Shown: one piece after another, positions 18,218 through 27,500 of the stretch
Position numbering within the stretch: position 1 is the first letter of the stretch
Layout: every line of letters starts with the position of its first letter
Source: Hahella sp. CCB-MM4
GTDB lineage: Bacteria > Pseudomonadota > Gammaproteobacteria > Pseudomonadales > Oleiphilaceae
Length of the DNA stretch: 64,000 bases
Assembly (NCBI RefSeq): GCF_002260525.1
Contig: NZ_MRYI01000001.1
Span: 741,317-805,316, forward strand
Direction: 5' to 3'
Translations under genes and position numbers: made by a program
Notes under the pieces: model-generated
What the model was told of the DNA's origin: nothing
Databases searched by the model: none
The model's input: the letters and a program-made list of their open reading frames with translations, nothing else

Positions 18218-20413
18218 TCAGGGTATCCGGATGACGTGAGGTTTTTCTTCAAAATAATAAAAGCATGCCTCACCCCGGCTGGTGACAGCCCCACCTGTCA
18301 TATAAGTATATTCCTGCTTACCAAAACTGCCGCGGATTTCATAACAACTTGAAGTAGCGCACAGACTCCGATAAGGATCAGAAGCACCAATTTTCCGAAT
18401 GGCATTGGGCTGAACCGTAAACCGCCCCAACTTCAGTGTGAAGTTACTTCCGGTATTACCCGTATCTATATAGACTCTCCCGGTCAGCGCTGCAGCTCGA
18501 CTTGGCATAGGTTTACATTCAACCCACACCTGCTCGGCTTCTTTCGCCCGCCGTTCTTGCTCCAGCTTGGCGCGTTGTTCCTGTTCCAGTTTGGCACGCT
18601 TTTCCTGTTCCAGCCTGGCAAGCCGTTCTTGCTCCAACTTTGCACGCTTTTCCTGCTCCAGTTTGGCAAGCCGTTCTTGCTCCAACTTCGCGCGCTTTTC
18701 CTGTTCCAACTTGGCGAGTCGTTCCTGTTCAATCTTTTCAAGCCGTGCACGCTCTTCACGAGCGGCGATCTCCTGATGAACCTGCTCTAGCCAGGTTTTG
18801 ACTTGCCCGATGTAGGCCCCATCGGGAAATCCATCGATATATGCCTGCAGATCTTCCACCTGACGACCTTTGGCTGCTCGATCATATGCCTGCTGTTCTT
18901 CGCGGCTAATGGCCCGCTCCATCACAAAGTGCTTACGCACTTCCTGATCCACAACGCGAACAGAAGCGTCAATCGTTTTGTACCCCTGCAAACTGATGTG
19001 AAGCTTATATTCACCAGCCGGGAGCTTGATACCGGAAGTATAGTCCTGCTGACCTCCGGAAATGGAGATAGACGCATTTGGCGGCTCTGTTGTCACATAC
19101 AGAGGATAGCTGAGCTTCGATTCGGGCACCGATGTTCCCGTACCTGACTTTCCATTTTCCAGATTGCCGTTTTCCAGCGCTCCGTTTTCCAAATTGCCGC
19201 CTTCCAGCTTGCCGCTTGCATCTGTCATTCCTAGGTTCTGCGCCCACAGCGGTAGAATCTCCGGCTTGAAGACTACAATCCCCGCAATGGAAGCGGCGAC
19301 CACAGCCAAAAATAGAACCATGCCGATCAGTACCGGCGATCGTTTTGGTGGATCTTTTGGTCGGGGACCGGTTCCGGTGGAGAGACGGGCCAGTGTTGCG
19401 GCCTGGTCAGAGCCGGCCAGCTGGGTTGCCTCCGGGTCATTAGAGGGCATGGCCCGGGTGGCATCAGGTCCTGCTTTCTTTGTCTGTTCCTGTGATTTTT
19501 TTGCCAGGAGTTGATCTTTTGCGGTCGGCGCTTTCCATCCTTCCCCGGCCTGCAGCATATTGGTCCATTCATCAAGAGTCTGGGGACGGTCACCAGGAGT
19601 CACCGCCAGAGCCTTATCGATGGCTTCAAGGAATGCCGGACTACCCTGCTGCCGGGCAATGTCTGTTAATGGCCTGAGTTGATCATCCACCACCCGGTCT
19701 GAGGCATCCTCCGGCTTGATCTGGGTGAGGCAGAAATAGGCAACGGCGCCAAGCGCATAGATATCAGACCAGGGACCCACCTTCGCCTTGCTGCTGTATT
19801 GCTCGATAGGTGCGTAACCAGGGGTAATGATGGTGGTAATGGAGCGGCTCTTAGCGCCCAGTGCCTGACGGGCTGCACCGAAATCAATCAGAACCGGCTT
19901 GCCGTTGTCACGAATGAGGATATTTTCAGGCTTGATATCCCGATGCAGTATCTCTGCCTTATGAACATCCACCAGGCCTTCCAGGATCGGAAGCAGAATC
20001 GGCATCAACTGGCTCTGGTCAAGCTTGCCCGATTCCCGGATGGACTTACGAAGTGTCAGCCCCTCGATATACTCCATGACGATGTAGGCTGTACCATTCA
20101 TGTCAAAGTAGCGATAGACCTGCACAATATAGGGATTCTGGAACCTTGCCAGTGTCCGGGCTTCATTAATGAAGGCGTTCAATCCCCATTCGAATGCCTC
20201 CTTGGTGGACTCTGTACGGGGATGTACCGTTGCATCTGTAGAGCGGATTGCAAAATCAATCGGCAGGTACTCTTTGATGGCCACCTGTTTTTCCAGGTTT
20301 TCATCAAACGCCAGGTAGGTCAGGCCAAAGCCACCTTCTCCCAACAGCTTCTCTATCCGGTACTCAGCTATCCTGGTACCGCTGGTCAGGAAATGATTAC
20401 CTTGCTCTGTCAC
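18218..20413 (-). CDS. Membrane Ser/Thr protein kinase with periplasmic PEGA-like and coiled-coil region
   Basis: A 731-residue eukaryotic-type kinase. Residues about 18-285 form the kinase: glycine loop GEGGFG, Lys47 in VAIKEYLP, catalytic Asp159 in HRDIKPENIL, and a DFGAARQ metal loop. A proline/serine-rich linker precedes one membrane helix (VLIGMVLFLAVVAASIAGIV, about 365-385), then a PEGA-like beta domain (VTTEPPNASISI), a long charged coiled coil made of KLEQERLA/KLEQEKRA units, and a C-terminal beta-rich domain with two Cys close together. Start is the GTG at 20413, fixed by a GTGA overlap with the phosphatase stop. Kinase inside, PEGA outside suggests a sensor of the envelope. Confidence 0.92.
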   Translation of the reverse strand: MTEQGNHFLTSGTRIAEYRIEKLLGEGGFGLTYLAFDENLEKQVAIKEYLPIDFAIRSTDATVHPRTESTKEAFEWGLNAFINEARTLARFQNPYIVQVYRYFDMNGTAYIVMEYIEGLTLRKSIRESGKLDQSQLMPILLPILEGLVDVHKAEILHRDIKPENILIRDNGKPVLIDFGAARQALGAKSRSITTIITPGYAPIEQYSSKAKVGPWSDIYALGAVAYFCLTQIKPEDASDRVVDDQLRPLTDIARQQGSPAFLEAIDKALAVTPGDRPQTLDEWTNMLQAGEGWKAPTAKDQLLAKKSQEQTKKAGPDATRAMPSNDPEATQLAGSDQAATLARLSTGTGPRPKDPPKRSPVLIGMVLFLAVVAASIAGIVVFKPEILPLWAQNLGMTDASGKLEGGNLENGALENGNLENGKSGTGTSVPESKLSYPLYVTTEPPNASISISGGQQDYTSGIKLPAGEYKLHISLQGYKTIDASVRVVDQEVRKHFVMERAISREEQQAYDRAAKGRQVEDLQAYIDGFPDGAYIGQVKTWLEQVHQEIAAREERARLEKIEQERLAKLEQEKRAKLEQERLAKLEQEKRAKLEQERLARLEQEKRAKLEQEQRAKLEQERRAKEAEQVWVECKPMPSRAAALTGRVYIDTGNTGSNFTLKLGRFTVQPNAIRKIGASDPYRSLCATSSCYEIRGSFGKQEYTYMTGGAVTSRGEACFYYFEEKPHVIRIP
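18552..18743 (-). repeat. In-frame 24-bp tandem repeats in the kinase gene
   Basis: About eight degenerate copies of a 24-bp unit encode an eight-residue coiled-coil repeat (KLEQERLA alternating with KLEQEKRA). Copies near the centre are almost identical in DNA, which points to recent expansion and likely length variation between strains. Confidence 0.85.
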
Positions 20414-21384
20414 ACAAAAACCCCCGTGACAATCAACAGTAAAAGAACAATTGCAACGACTACCACCCACAACCACATTTTTCGCTGACCGGAGTGTCTC
20501 ATGAGAAAGCGGGCAAGTTCCCCTCCTTCACCCTTGAGACTTTCCCCTGCCTTTAGACGTCCTTCTCCCTCTAGATTCGAGACATTCCGGCGATAACCCG
20601 GTGAGAGAGTGTTCCACGCCGGGGTGGATACTTTTATCAGGATAGCACTGGCATTGTCCTGCTCGGGGAAGTCTCGAGCCGTTATCTGCCTCATCAACTC
20701 ACTCAGGGCCTGTTGGCAACTATGCGATGCAGTCGTCATCAGTACATCGCGGATGCCCTCGACAGACATTGTTTCCACTCCGTCGCTGGCAAGTATCAGC
20801 TGATCGTCTGATTGCAGCTCTACCGGTTGATCCGAAATGTCCATCAGTCGAATATCCGTTCCATTTACCGCTGAACGTAGGATATGCCGCTTGCCGTCAG
20901 TATCCGCAGCTGCCTGGGTCATCTGTCCCAGATCCACCATCTTTCTCAATACCGGTGTCATCGAGTGATCTTCATTCAACCTCGTCAACTGCCCATCCCG
21001 TAGCAACCAGAGTGGCGAATCACCAATGCTGATCCACCAGATCCGGTTCTCCTCCAGCCAGACGGCAACCAACGTGGACCCCATGCTTTTTAAGGCAGGC
21101 TGCATCTTTATTTCCCGGGCCAACGACTGGTTCGCTTCCTGAACGCCCTGAACAAATCGCTCTTTGGGCTCCCCCGAAGCACTCTGAAACCCCGCGCTGA
21201 ACCTTTCACAAACGAGCCGGCTGGCAACCCCTCCTCCGGCATGCCCTCCCATTCCATCGCACAGAACATACAGGTGCCCACGGCGTCCTTCGCCAATCGG
21301 CAAATCCGACATGATCCGGTAACTGTCTTCCTGATAAGTTCTGGCTCCATCAATCTGAGCCACCGAGCATTCGATATTGTTCAT
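20410..21384 (-). CDS. PP2C-type Ser/Thr protein phosphatase with C-terminal membrane anchor
   Basis: A 324-residue phosphatase. PPM/PP2C metal-binding motifs are visible: RTYQEDSY near the N terminus, CDGMGGHAGG, IGDSPLWLLRDG and ASDGVETM; the final Asp is in PEQDNAS. The C terminus is one strongly hydrophobic helix (WLWVVVVAIVLLLLIVTGVFV region) preceded by a basic segment, so the catalytic domain is cytoplasmic and tail-anchored. It overlaps the kinase gene as GTGA and is expected to reverse that kinase's phosphorylations. Together they resemble the kinase/phosphatase pairs of type VI secretion and polarity loci, but no such secretion genes occur here. Confidence 0.93.
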   Translation of the reverse strand: MNNIECSVAQIDGARTYQEDSYRIMSDLPIGEGRRGHLYVLCDGMGGHAGGGVASRLVCERFSAGFQSASGEPKERFVQGVQEANQSLAREIKMQPALKSMGSTLVAVWLEENRIWWISIGDSPLWLLRDGQLTRLNEDHSMTPVLRKMVDLGQMTQAAADTDGKRHILRSAVNGTDIRLMDISDQPVELQSDDQLILASDGVETMSVEGIRDVLMTTASHSCQQALSELMRQITARDFPEQDNASAILIKVSTPAWNTLSPGYRRNVSNLEGEGRLKAGESLKGEGGELARFLMRHSGQRKMWLWVVVVAIVLLLLIVTGVFV

Positions 21385-21532
21385 AATCCGGGTCTTTAGC
21401 TAAGTCCCTGCAAACAGGGTCATACAAGAGCATAGTCCAGTTCTGGTTTAACCGGGTTCTTTCAGCCTTCTGGATATCTTCTATACTGTTTGAATGAGCC
21501 ACCTCAATGGATGACTTAGGATAACGGACACC

Positions 21533-22183
21533 ATGGCTGAATTGGATGAACGGACTGGCAGGCTGACGCTCAAACTGGTTTATTACGGACCAGCGATGAG
21601 TGGCAAAACCACCAACTTGGGAGCCTTGCACGAACTGGTCGCACCTGAGCTGAAAGGCGACATGATGGTGCTTGAGACCCGTAACGACCGAACACTCTTT
21701 TTCGATCTGTTTCCTTTGGGATTTGCAACCCCCAGTGGTTTACTGATCCAGCTGAAACTCTACACCGTTCCAGGCCAGGTTGAACACGACAGCACCCGTA
21801 AAGCCGTACTGTCACGGGCCGATGGTGTTGCATTTATCGCTGACTCCCAGAGCAACCAGAGCTATACCAACCTGGAATCCTTTGAAAACCTGGCTGCCAA
21901 TGCCGGCCGTGTGGGGCTGGACTTTGACAAGCTACCGCTGGTGGTCCAATTTAATAAGCGAGACCTCTCCAATATATTGTCAGAGGAAGAAGTCAGGGAA
22001 CGCTGGCATCACACGCCCTGGTGGCCTGTCATATTTGCGTCAGCCCTGCAAAATGAAGGAGTGCTGGAAACTCTGGAGCTGCTGTTGCGGCGGGTGTATC
22101 CCATTCTGAATAACGAGTTTTCCCTGGCGAATACACACCAACTGGACTTGGAGTCCTTTGTTTCAGGACTTCTGGGTCGATAG
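21533..22183 (+). CDS. MglA-like small GTPase
   Basis: A 216-residue Ras-like GTPase of the MglA class. P-loop GPAMSGKTTNL (residues about 19-29), the switch II strand LYTVPGQVEHDSTRKAVLSR, the MglA hallmark DGVAFIADSQ and the guanine-specificity motif QFNKRDL. MglA proteins set cell polarity and direct type IV pili or flagella to one pole. The usual MglB/Roadblock GAP partner is not encoded here. It starts 148 bp from the divergent phosphatase/kinase pair and is followed closely by a cytoplasmic histidine kinase and a receiver-PilB fusion, which suggests a pilus-control module. Confidence 0.9.
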   Translation: MAELDERTGRLTLKLVYYGPAMSGKTTNLGALHELVAPELKGDMMVLETRNDRTLFFDLFPLGFATPSGLLIQLKLYTVPGQVEHDSTRKAVLSRADGVAFIADSQSNQSYTNLESFENLAANAGRVGLDFDKLPLVVQFNKRDLSNILSEEEVRERWHHTPWWPVIFASALQNEGVLETLELLLRRVYPILNNEFSLANTHQLDLESFVSGLLGR

Positions 22184-22205
22184 TCGACATGGAGTGCGCA
22201 AGAAA

Positions 22206-23441
22206 ATGACGGATCCGGACTATAAGACTGCCTCGGATAAGGAAGGGCTTGGCGAGCCTTTGCCGGATATTGATCCCGAGTTTTCCCTCAGCGACCTGCT
22301 GAGCACCAAGGATGTCGAACGCCTGGAAGACCGGATGTCCATCCTACTTGGCACCAACACCGAAATTGTCGATGCCGAAGCCCTCCAGTCCGATCAAGAC
22401 AGATCCTATCCTGTCAGGTACCAAATCTGCCCGGTTGCCTATCTGGTGACGGAAGCACCACCAGCATCAGCCAAAGCGGCCACCGACATATTGGAGTCCG
22501 TACTGTATCAGGCATCACGATATCGTCTGGCTGCAGTCGCTCATCACGCGATAGTGCTGCAGGATTTTGATGAATTACAGACCAAGCATGAGCGATTGCT
22601 GGAATCCGAAGCCAAATACCGGGATCTGGCCATCCAACTTGAGCAACGGGTGAAGGATCAGGTTGATCAGATAGAACTTCGACAACGCCAGGTCTACGAA
22701 GCAGAAAAGCTGAGCGCACTGGCTCAACTCGGTGCCGGTGTCGCCCATGAAATCAATAATCCCCTGGGTTTTATCCAATCAAACATGAATACCGGGAAAA
22801 CCTATATCCAGGACATCATGGATGCACTGGCGTCATTGCGGCAAGGCGAGACCATGGCAAAGGTCGTGGAATCCTTTGATCTGGATTTCGTTCTGGACGA
22901 TTTGCAAACGCTGATGACGGAAACGATCGACGGTGTCGTCCGGGTCAGTCGTATCGTGAAGGACTTGAAAGGATTCGTCAGCGCAGGAACCAGCACTCGA
23001 CAGCCCATTATGATGAATGAGGTCCTGGATAGCATCTGCAACCTGTCTCACCCCTTACTCCACGAAGATATCAGGATCACCCGGGACTTTGGCAAGGTAT
23101 CCCCACTGATGGCGGATAAAGCCGCTCTCTGCCAGGCCTTATATGCCATATTCCTGAATGCTATTCAGGCTATCGAGAAGGAAGGATCCATCCTCATCAA
23201 ATGTTATGAGGATAGCCAGACCATTTTTATCAGAATTGAAGATTCCGGAAGCGGAATGGATAACGCCACCCTGGCCAAAATCTATGAACCATTTTACACC
23301 ACCAAACCGGTAGGCACCGGCACCGGCCTGGGTCTTACGGTTTGTCGCGACATTGTCCGTGCTCACCAGGGAGAAATCCGGGTCACCAGTTCACCGGGTG
23401 AAGGAACACAGGTTCGCATCAGCCTGCCGGTCACGAACTAG
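22206..23441 (+). CDS. Cytoplasmic sensor histidine kinase downstream of the MglA-like GTPase
   Basis: A 411-residue soluble kinase with no membrane segment. Residues 1-115 form an acidic N-terminal region of unknown fold, about 120-170 a coiled coil (LLESEAKYRDLAIQLEQRVKDQ region), then HisKA with His181 in VAHEINNPLGF and an ATPase domain with DSGSGMD and GTGTGLGLTV. The HEINNPL type of H box is typical of NtrB/hybrid-type kinases. ATG at 22206 is preferred over an upstream in-frame start inside the GTPase gene. It starts 22 bases after the GTPase stop; the receiver-ATPase fusion begins 116 bp downstream and is its obvious candidate partner. Confidence 0.9.
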   Translation: MTDPDYKTASDKEGLGEPLPDIDPEFSLSDLLSTKDVERLEDRMSILLGTNTEIVDAEALQSDQDRSYPVRYQICPVAYLVTEAPPASAKAATDILESVLYQASRYRLAAVAHHAIVLQDFDELQTKHERLLESEAKYRDLAIQLEQRVKDQVDQIELRQRQVYEAEKLSALAQLGAGVAHEINNPLGFIQSNMNTGKTYIQDIMDALASLRQGETMAKVVESFDLDFVLDDLQTLMTETIDGVVRVSRIVKDLKGFVSAGTSTRQPIMMNEVLDSICNLSHPLLHEDIRITRDFGKVSPLMADKAALCQALYAIFLNAIQAIEKEGSILIKCYEDSQTIFIRIEDSGSGMDNATLAKIYEPFYTTKPVGTGTGLGLTVCRDIVRAHQGEIRVTSSPGEGTQVRISLPVTN

Positions 23442-23557
23442 CAACCGCGCCTGTAGCCCTCCTATTACAGGGCTGTCACCGGTGCCATTCGATGCTTGTA
23501 CGGTTAAACGTTTAAAGTTTTTTGTATGGTTAAAAGAGCAACTACACCAGGTGCATT

Positions 23558-25795
23558 ATGTCTCGCTTCGCATCATTGTTTATCAACCAGCAGGATATAG
23601 AACCGTCCCAAGAGCCGGACAAGGGTCCTGCCGGATATAACATCCTTTTAGTCGACGACGATAAGGCTGTACTGAACGCGCTCACCCGGGTCTTTCGCAA
23701 AGAGAGCTACCAAATCCAGGCAGTGGAGAATGCAGCACAGGCCCTGGAAGTCATTTCCCAGCAGCGTATCCACCTGATGATTTCCGATTATATGATGCCC
23801 GGAATGAGCGGTGCTGAGTTGCTGCGCAAGGTCAAGGAAGAATCTCCTGACACCATCCGCATCATGCTCACCGGGCATGCAGATACCACCGCCGTTATGT
23901 CGGCGATCAATGACGGTGCCGTCTACAGGTTCATACTGAAACCCTGGAACGACGATGACCTGCGTGTCACTGTCGCCCTGGCTCTGGAACAGTACGACCT
24001 GATCCAGAAGAACAAAAAGCTGGAAAAAACCACTGCCCAACAACAGAAAGATCTGCAGACATTTTCCAAGCTCGCACAACAGAATCGCAGCCAGCTGGCC
24101 CTGATGCTCCACAAGCACAATCTCCTTAACAAACAACAGGTACAGCAGATTTTCAAACTGCAGCAGTCACGAAAACAGCCGGTCATCAAGTTATTGCTGG
24201 AGAAACAATGGATTGATGAAAAGAAGCTTCTCAGCCTGTTGAAGAAGGAAATGTTTTTTGAAGAGATCTCCCTCAACGAATTCCAGGTTGACCCGGCCGT
24301 GTTGTCGCTTATTCCAAAATCATTCTGCCAGAAGCAACTCATCATACCGCTTAGGGTGACCGGCAAGAGACTGTTACTTGCCATGGCTGACCCATTGAAT
24401 GTAGAGCTTATTGACGAGCTTGGATTTACCACTGCACTGGAAATTGACCCGGTCATCAGTACCGTCACCGATCTGGAGAGAAAACTCGGAGAGCTTTACG
24501 GAGAAGAGGAAGCTTCAATCAAAGATCTGGAAAGCATCGTCTCCGGTGTCGATCCGTTCGAAGGGATTGAAGTGGTTATCGAAGACGAAGACGATGAATC
24601 GCTGGAAGATCTCCTCAGCGAGACAGAGCAACCCCCTGCTGTCAGGTTGGTCAACGCCATTATTGTCGAAGCCCTCAGGCTCGGAGCCAGCGATATCCAC
24701 ATTCAGCCGCGCACCAACCAGGTAGTGGTGCGCTATCGTATTGATGGTGTATTGGAAGATAAAATCCGTATACCTCACAGCATGAATATGTCGCTGGTGT
24801 CCAGAATCAAAGTCATGTCCGAACTTGATATCAGTGAGCGCCGAAGACCCCAGGACGGCAGAATTACCGTTAAAACCCCCTTGCGGGTGGTCGACTTGAG
24901 AATATCCACACTCCCTACCTTGAATGGGGAAAAAATCGTTATGAGGGTGCTGGAACGAAACTCCTCCGTTAAAAACCTGGGGAGCCTGGGTCTTTGTGAA
25001 CTCAATGCCAAGCGTCTGGAAGCGTCCATTAACAAGCCCCAGGGGATCATTCTGGCGACCGGCCCCACTGGTAGCGGCAAGAGCACCACGCTGTATGCGT
25101 TGTTACAACACAATGCCACCACAGAAAAGAATTACGTCACCATCGAAGATCCGGTGGAATTCTATCTGGATATGGCCGGGCAGGTGTCAGTGCGGGAGAA
25201 AATCGGGCTGAGCTTCGCTTCTGTGCTGCGCGCGATCTTACGACAGGATCCGGACATTATCTTGCTGGGCGAAATACGGGATTTTGAAACGGCAGAGGTT
25301 TCCCTGCATGCTGCTTTGACCGGACACCTAGTGTTTTCCACCTTACACACCAATTCATCCGTCGGCACCATTGCCCGGCTACTTGATCTTGGCATCAAGC
25401 CCTTTGTCGTCGCCCAAGCGATGGAATGTATTATCGCCCAGCGGCTGGTGCGTAGAATCTGTGAGTACTGCCGGGAGGAAGCAACACCCAATGAAGAGGA
25501 AACCTTTCTTCTGGGCCCCCTATTCAACGACCCAGACCTAAAAACCTACCGGGGTCGGGGCTGCCCTAAATGCAATCACGGATACAAGGGTCGTATTGGG
25601 ATTTATGAAGTACTGACGTTTACGGAAGAGCTTCGTCACCATATTGCTGCGGGAGCGTCCAGTAAGGAACTGCAGGAAATTGCGGTATCCAATGGGCTGA
25701 AACCCTTGATCGAAGACGCCAAAGAAAGAGTTCAAAGCGGACTGACGACGACCTATGAAATACTCCGGGTATTGGGTACCCAAATCGAGATTTGA
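23558..25795 (+). CDS. Receiver domain fused to a PilB/GspE-type secretion ATPase
   Basis: A 745-residue fusion. Residues about 27-145 are a CheY-like receiver with phospho-acceptor Asp77 in LMISDYMMPGMSG and Lys128 in FILKPWND. Next is a coiled coil, then a MshEN-like N-terminal domain (about 185-320; LLLEKQWIDEKKLLSLLKK), a class that can bind cyclic di-GMP. The C-terminal T2SE ATPase has a Walker A (GPTGSGKST, about residue 502), the Asp box and Walker B in DPDIILLGEIRD, the His box HAALTGHLVFSTLHTN and a zinc site (CEYC...CPKC). Such ATPases drive pilus or pseudopilus assembly, so phosphorylation could gate it. No pilin genes are adjacent. Confidence 0.93.
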   Translation: MSRFASLFINQQDIEPSQEPDKGPAGYNILLVDDDKAVLNALTRVFRKESYQIQAVENAAQALEVISQQRIHLMISDYMMPGMSGAELLRKVKEESPDTIRIMLTGHADTTAVMSAINDGAVYRFILKPWNDDDLRVTVALALEQYDLIQKNKKLEKTTAQQQKDLQTFSKLAQQNRSQLALMLHKHNLLNKQQVQQIFKLQQSRKQPVIKLLLEKQWIDEKKLLSLLKKEMFFEEISLNEFQVDPAVLSLIPKSFCQKQLIIPLRVTGKRLLLAMADPLNVELIDELGFTTALEIDPVISTVTDLERKLGELYGEEEASIKDLESIVSGVDPFEGIEVVIEDEDDESLEDLLSETEQPPAVRLVNAIIVEALRLGASDIHIQPRTNQVVVRYRIDGVLEDKIRIPHSMNMSLVSRIKVMSELDISERRRPQDGRITVKTPLRVVDLRISTLPTLNGEKIVMRVLERNSSVKNLGSLGLCELNAKRLEASINKPQGIILATGPTGSGKSTTLYALLQHNATTEKNYVTIEDPVEFYLDMAGQVSVREKIGLSFASVLRAILRQDPDIILLGEIRDFETAEVSLHAALTGHLVFSTLHTNSSVGTIARLLDLGIKPFVVAQAMECIIAQRLVRRICEYCREEATPNEEETFLLGPLFNDPDLKTYRGRGCPKCNHGYKGRIGIYEVLTFTEELRHHIAAGASSKELQEIAVSNGLKPLIEDAKERVQSGLTTTYEILRVLGTQIEI

Positions 25796-25827
25796 ATTTC
25801 TTCCTGCATCCGGAAGTCATTGAATGG

Positions 25828-25851
25828 CGCGGGCCACCATGATGGCCCGCG
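25828..25851. terminator. Hairpin between convergent receiver-ATPase and amylase genes
   Basis: A 9-bp GC-rich stem (cgcgggcca 25828-25836, tggcccgcg 25843-25851) with a 6-base loop, placed between two convergent stops. The T-tracts are weak on both sides, so it is a terminator-like stem. Confidence 0.65.
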
Positions 25852-25865
25852 TTCTAATTGTTTGA

Positions 25866-27500
25866 TTAGAAGTCACCAATGGTGAGGACACCTGCAGAAG
25901 CAGTGACAACGTTATTGGCACCACCTTCCCATTGAATCACGTTTGTAGGATCAGACTCATTGCGAATGATGCACTTCCATTCCGAGGAGGAACCGCTGGT
26001 CAGAGAGATAGTACCAGTCCAGGTTGGATAGGCGGTTGGATCCAGTTTCACGGCATTGGCAGCATTCCAGTTCCCTAAGGTGGCATTGTTGCCCACGACA
26101 TACACGCTGTCTCCCATGTTCGTCACACCGTTACTGCACTGGAAATTCACCGCAACAGTGGTGCCACCGGTGCCACCCTGCTTCCAGATGCGAATCTGCC
26201 CGCTGTCTTCATTCATCACCTGACTCCAACTACCGGATTCCACAGACGATGGGTCGCTCAAATTCGAGTCCAGAGCAAACAACACTTTGCCATTTTCACC
26301 TGTGGTCGTTCCAACCAGTCCACTGGGACCAGAGTGGAAGCTGATCGGCGAGTAGGCCTTGATTCCGGCTTCCTTACGAATCTGAATCAGACTGCTGATA
26401 AACGATTCCAAGCCCCAGTCGTACATATGAGACCAGTAAACCACAGGAGTTCCCGGGCTGGTCAGGATATAGGCATATGCCATCTTGCGTTTCCAATCCG
26501 GTAATGCCCAGTGATGCTGTCCATCCAACGGGCCGGGTGAATATCCAGTATCATGGTTATCCACAAAGGTTACCGCCACTTCACGCCAGGCAGCATCCGG
26601 GTTACCGTTCAATCCATAACGCCAGTCTGAAATAGAACCATTCTGCAGACGTTCCTTAAGCGCGAAATCAAAGACTGAACAATGGGACGTATCAGCAAAG
26701 TCCTTGATAATTTCCTGCCAACTGGCCGAGCTGCGCCAATCCGAGGCGGGATATTCTCCAGGAGATTTCCACAGCTCTCCGACGCAATACCCGCTATCAA
26801 GCGCGCTTCCCACCCAGGCATCGATCCGGGCGGGATCATAGCCACGAACAAAGTCAAAACGGAAACCAGCAGCGTTGTAGTTGTTTTTCAGGTTACTCAG
26901 TTCGTTCAGGAACAGGTTATATACGGTACTGTCGGCGGTATTGAAGTCCGAATCCCCGCTGATGAAAGGATCACCATCATCACAGGATCCGCAATCTGAA
27001 CGATAATGTCCCTGATTTGAATCCAGATCCAGCTCATCCCCCCAATGGCCACGGTTATGGTGATTGGGCACGATGTCATAGATAACCTTCACCCCTTGCG
27101 CAGTGAGAGCGGCCGCGGCGGACTGCAACTGGCCGTTATTGCCATATCGACTGTCTTTGTTGAAGTCTGTCCAGAAATAGCCTTCTCCCCCGAAGGTTAC
27201 CCCCGAACCGGCATCGTATGATGACTGGTCCCGCCAGGCCGGTGGTAACCAGATAGAAGTGAAACCATCCGCGGCGATATCCGCCGCTTTACTTTGCAAT
27301 ACGTTGTACCAGTTATATTCAGCGGTTCTTACCACGTTCCAATGGAACCCCTGCAGAATGATTTCATCGCCCCCGTGGAAACGTACCCCCTCTGCAGTCT
27401 TGCCTGACACATCTGCGGCAGCATAGGGTGTCATTGCAATACATGAGGAAACAAAGGAAATGGCTACTACGGCGGCCCTTAATGGTTGTTTGGCAGGCAT
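25866..27500 (-). CDS. Secreted maltotetraose-forming alpha-amylase (GH13 with CBM20)
   Basis: A 544-residue secreted amylase. Signal peptide at the N terminus (cut near YAAADVS). The mature start VRFHGGDEIILQGFHWNVVR, the C-terminal starch-binding CBM20 (VAVNFQCSNGVTNMGDSVYV onward) and overall order match, from memory, the Pseudomonas stutzeri G4-amylase. Candidate catalytic residues are Asp216 (GFRFDFVRGYD), Glu242 (CVGELWKSP) and Asp317 (FVDNHDTGY); their spacing equals that of the known enzyme's Asp193/Glu219/Asp294. It would release maltotetraose from starch or glycogen ends outside the cell. AGGAG precedes the ATG. Divergent from the chitinase gene. Confidence 0.92.
   Translation of the reverse strand: MPAKQPLRAAVVAISFVSSCIAMTPYAAADVSGKTAEGVRFHGGDEIILQGFHWNVVRTAEYNWYNVLQSKAADIAADGFTSIWLPPAWRDQSSYDAGSGVTFGGEGYFWTDFNKDSRYGNNGQLQSAAAALTAQGVKVIYDIVPNHHNRGHWGDELDLDSNQGHYRSDCGSCDDGDPFISGDSDFNTADSTVYNLFLNELSNLKNNYNAAGFRFDFVRGYDPARIDAWVGSALDSGYCVGELWKSPGEYPASDWRSSASWQEIIKDFADTSHCSVFDFALKERLQNGSISDWRYGLNGNPDAAWREVAVTFVDNHDTGYSPGPLDGQHHWALPDWKRKMAYAYILTSPGTPVVYWSHMYDWGLESFISSLIQIRKEAGIKAYSPISFHSGPSGLVGTTTGENGKVLFALDSNLSDPSSVESGSWSQVMNEDSGQIRIWKQGGTGGTTVAVNFQCSNGVTNMGDSVYVVGNNATLGNWNAANAVKLDPTAYPTWTGTISLTSGSSSEWKCIIRNESDPTNVIQWEGGANNVVTASAGVLTIGDF

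Noticed and set aside
20414..20476. Upstream extension of the Ser/Thr kinase frame
   Set aside because: It lies inside the phosphatase gene; the GTGA overlap gives a natural start.
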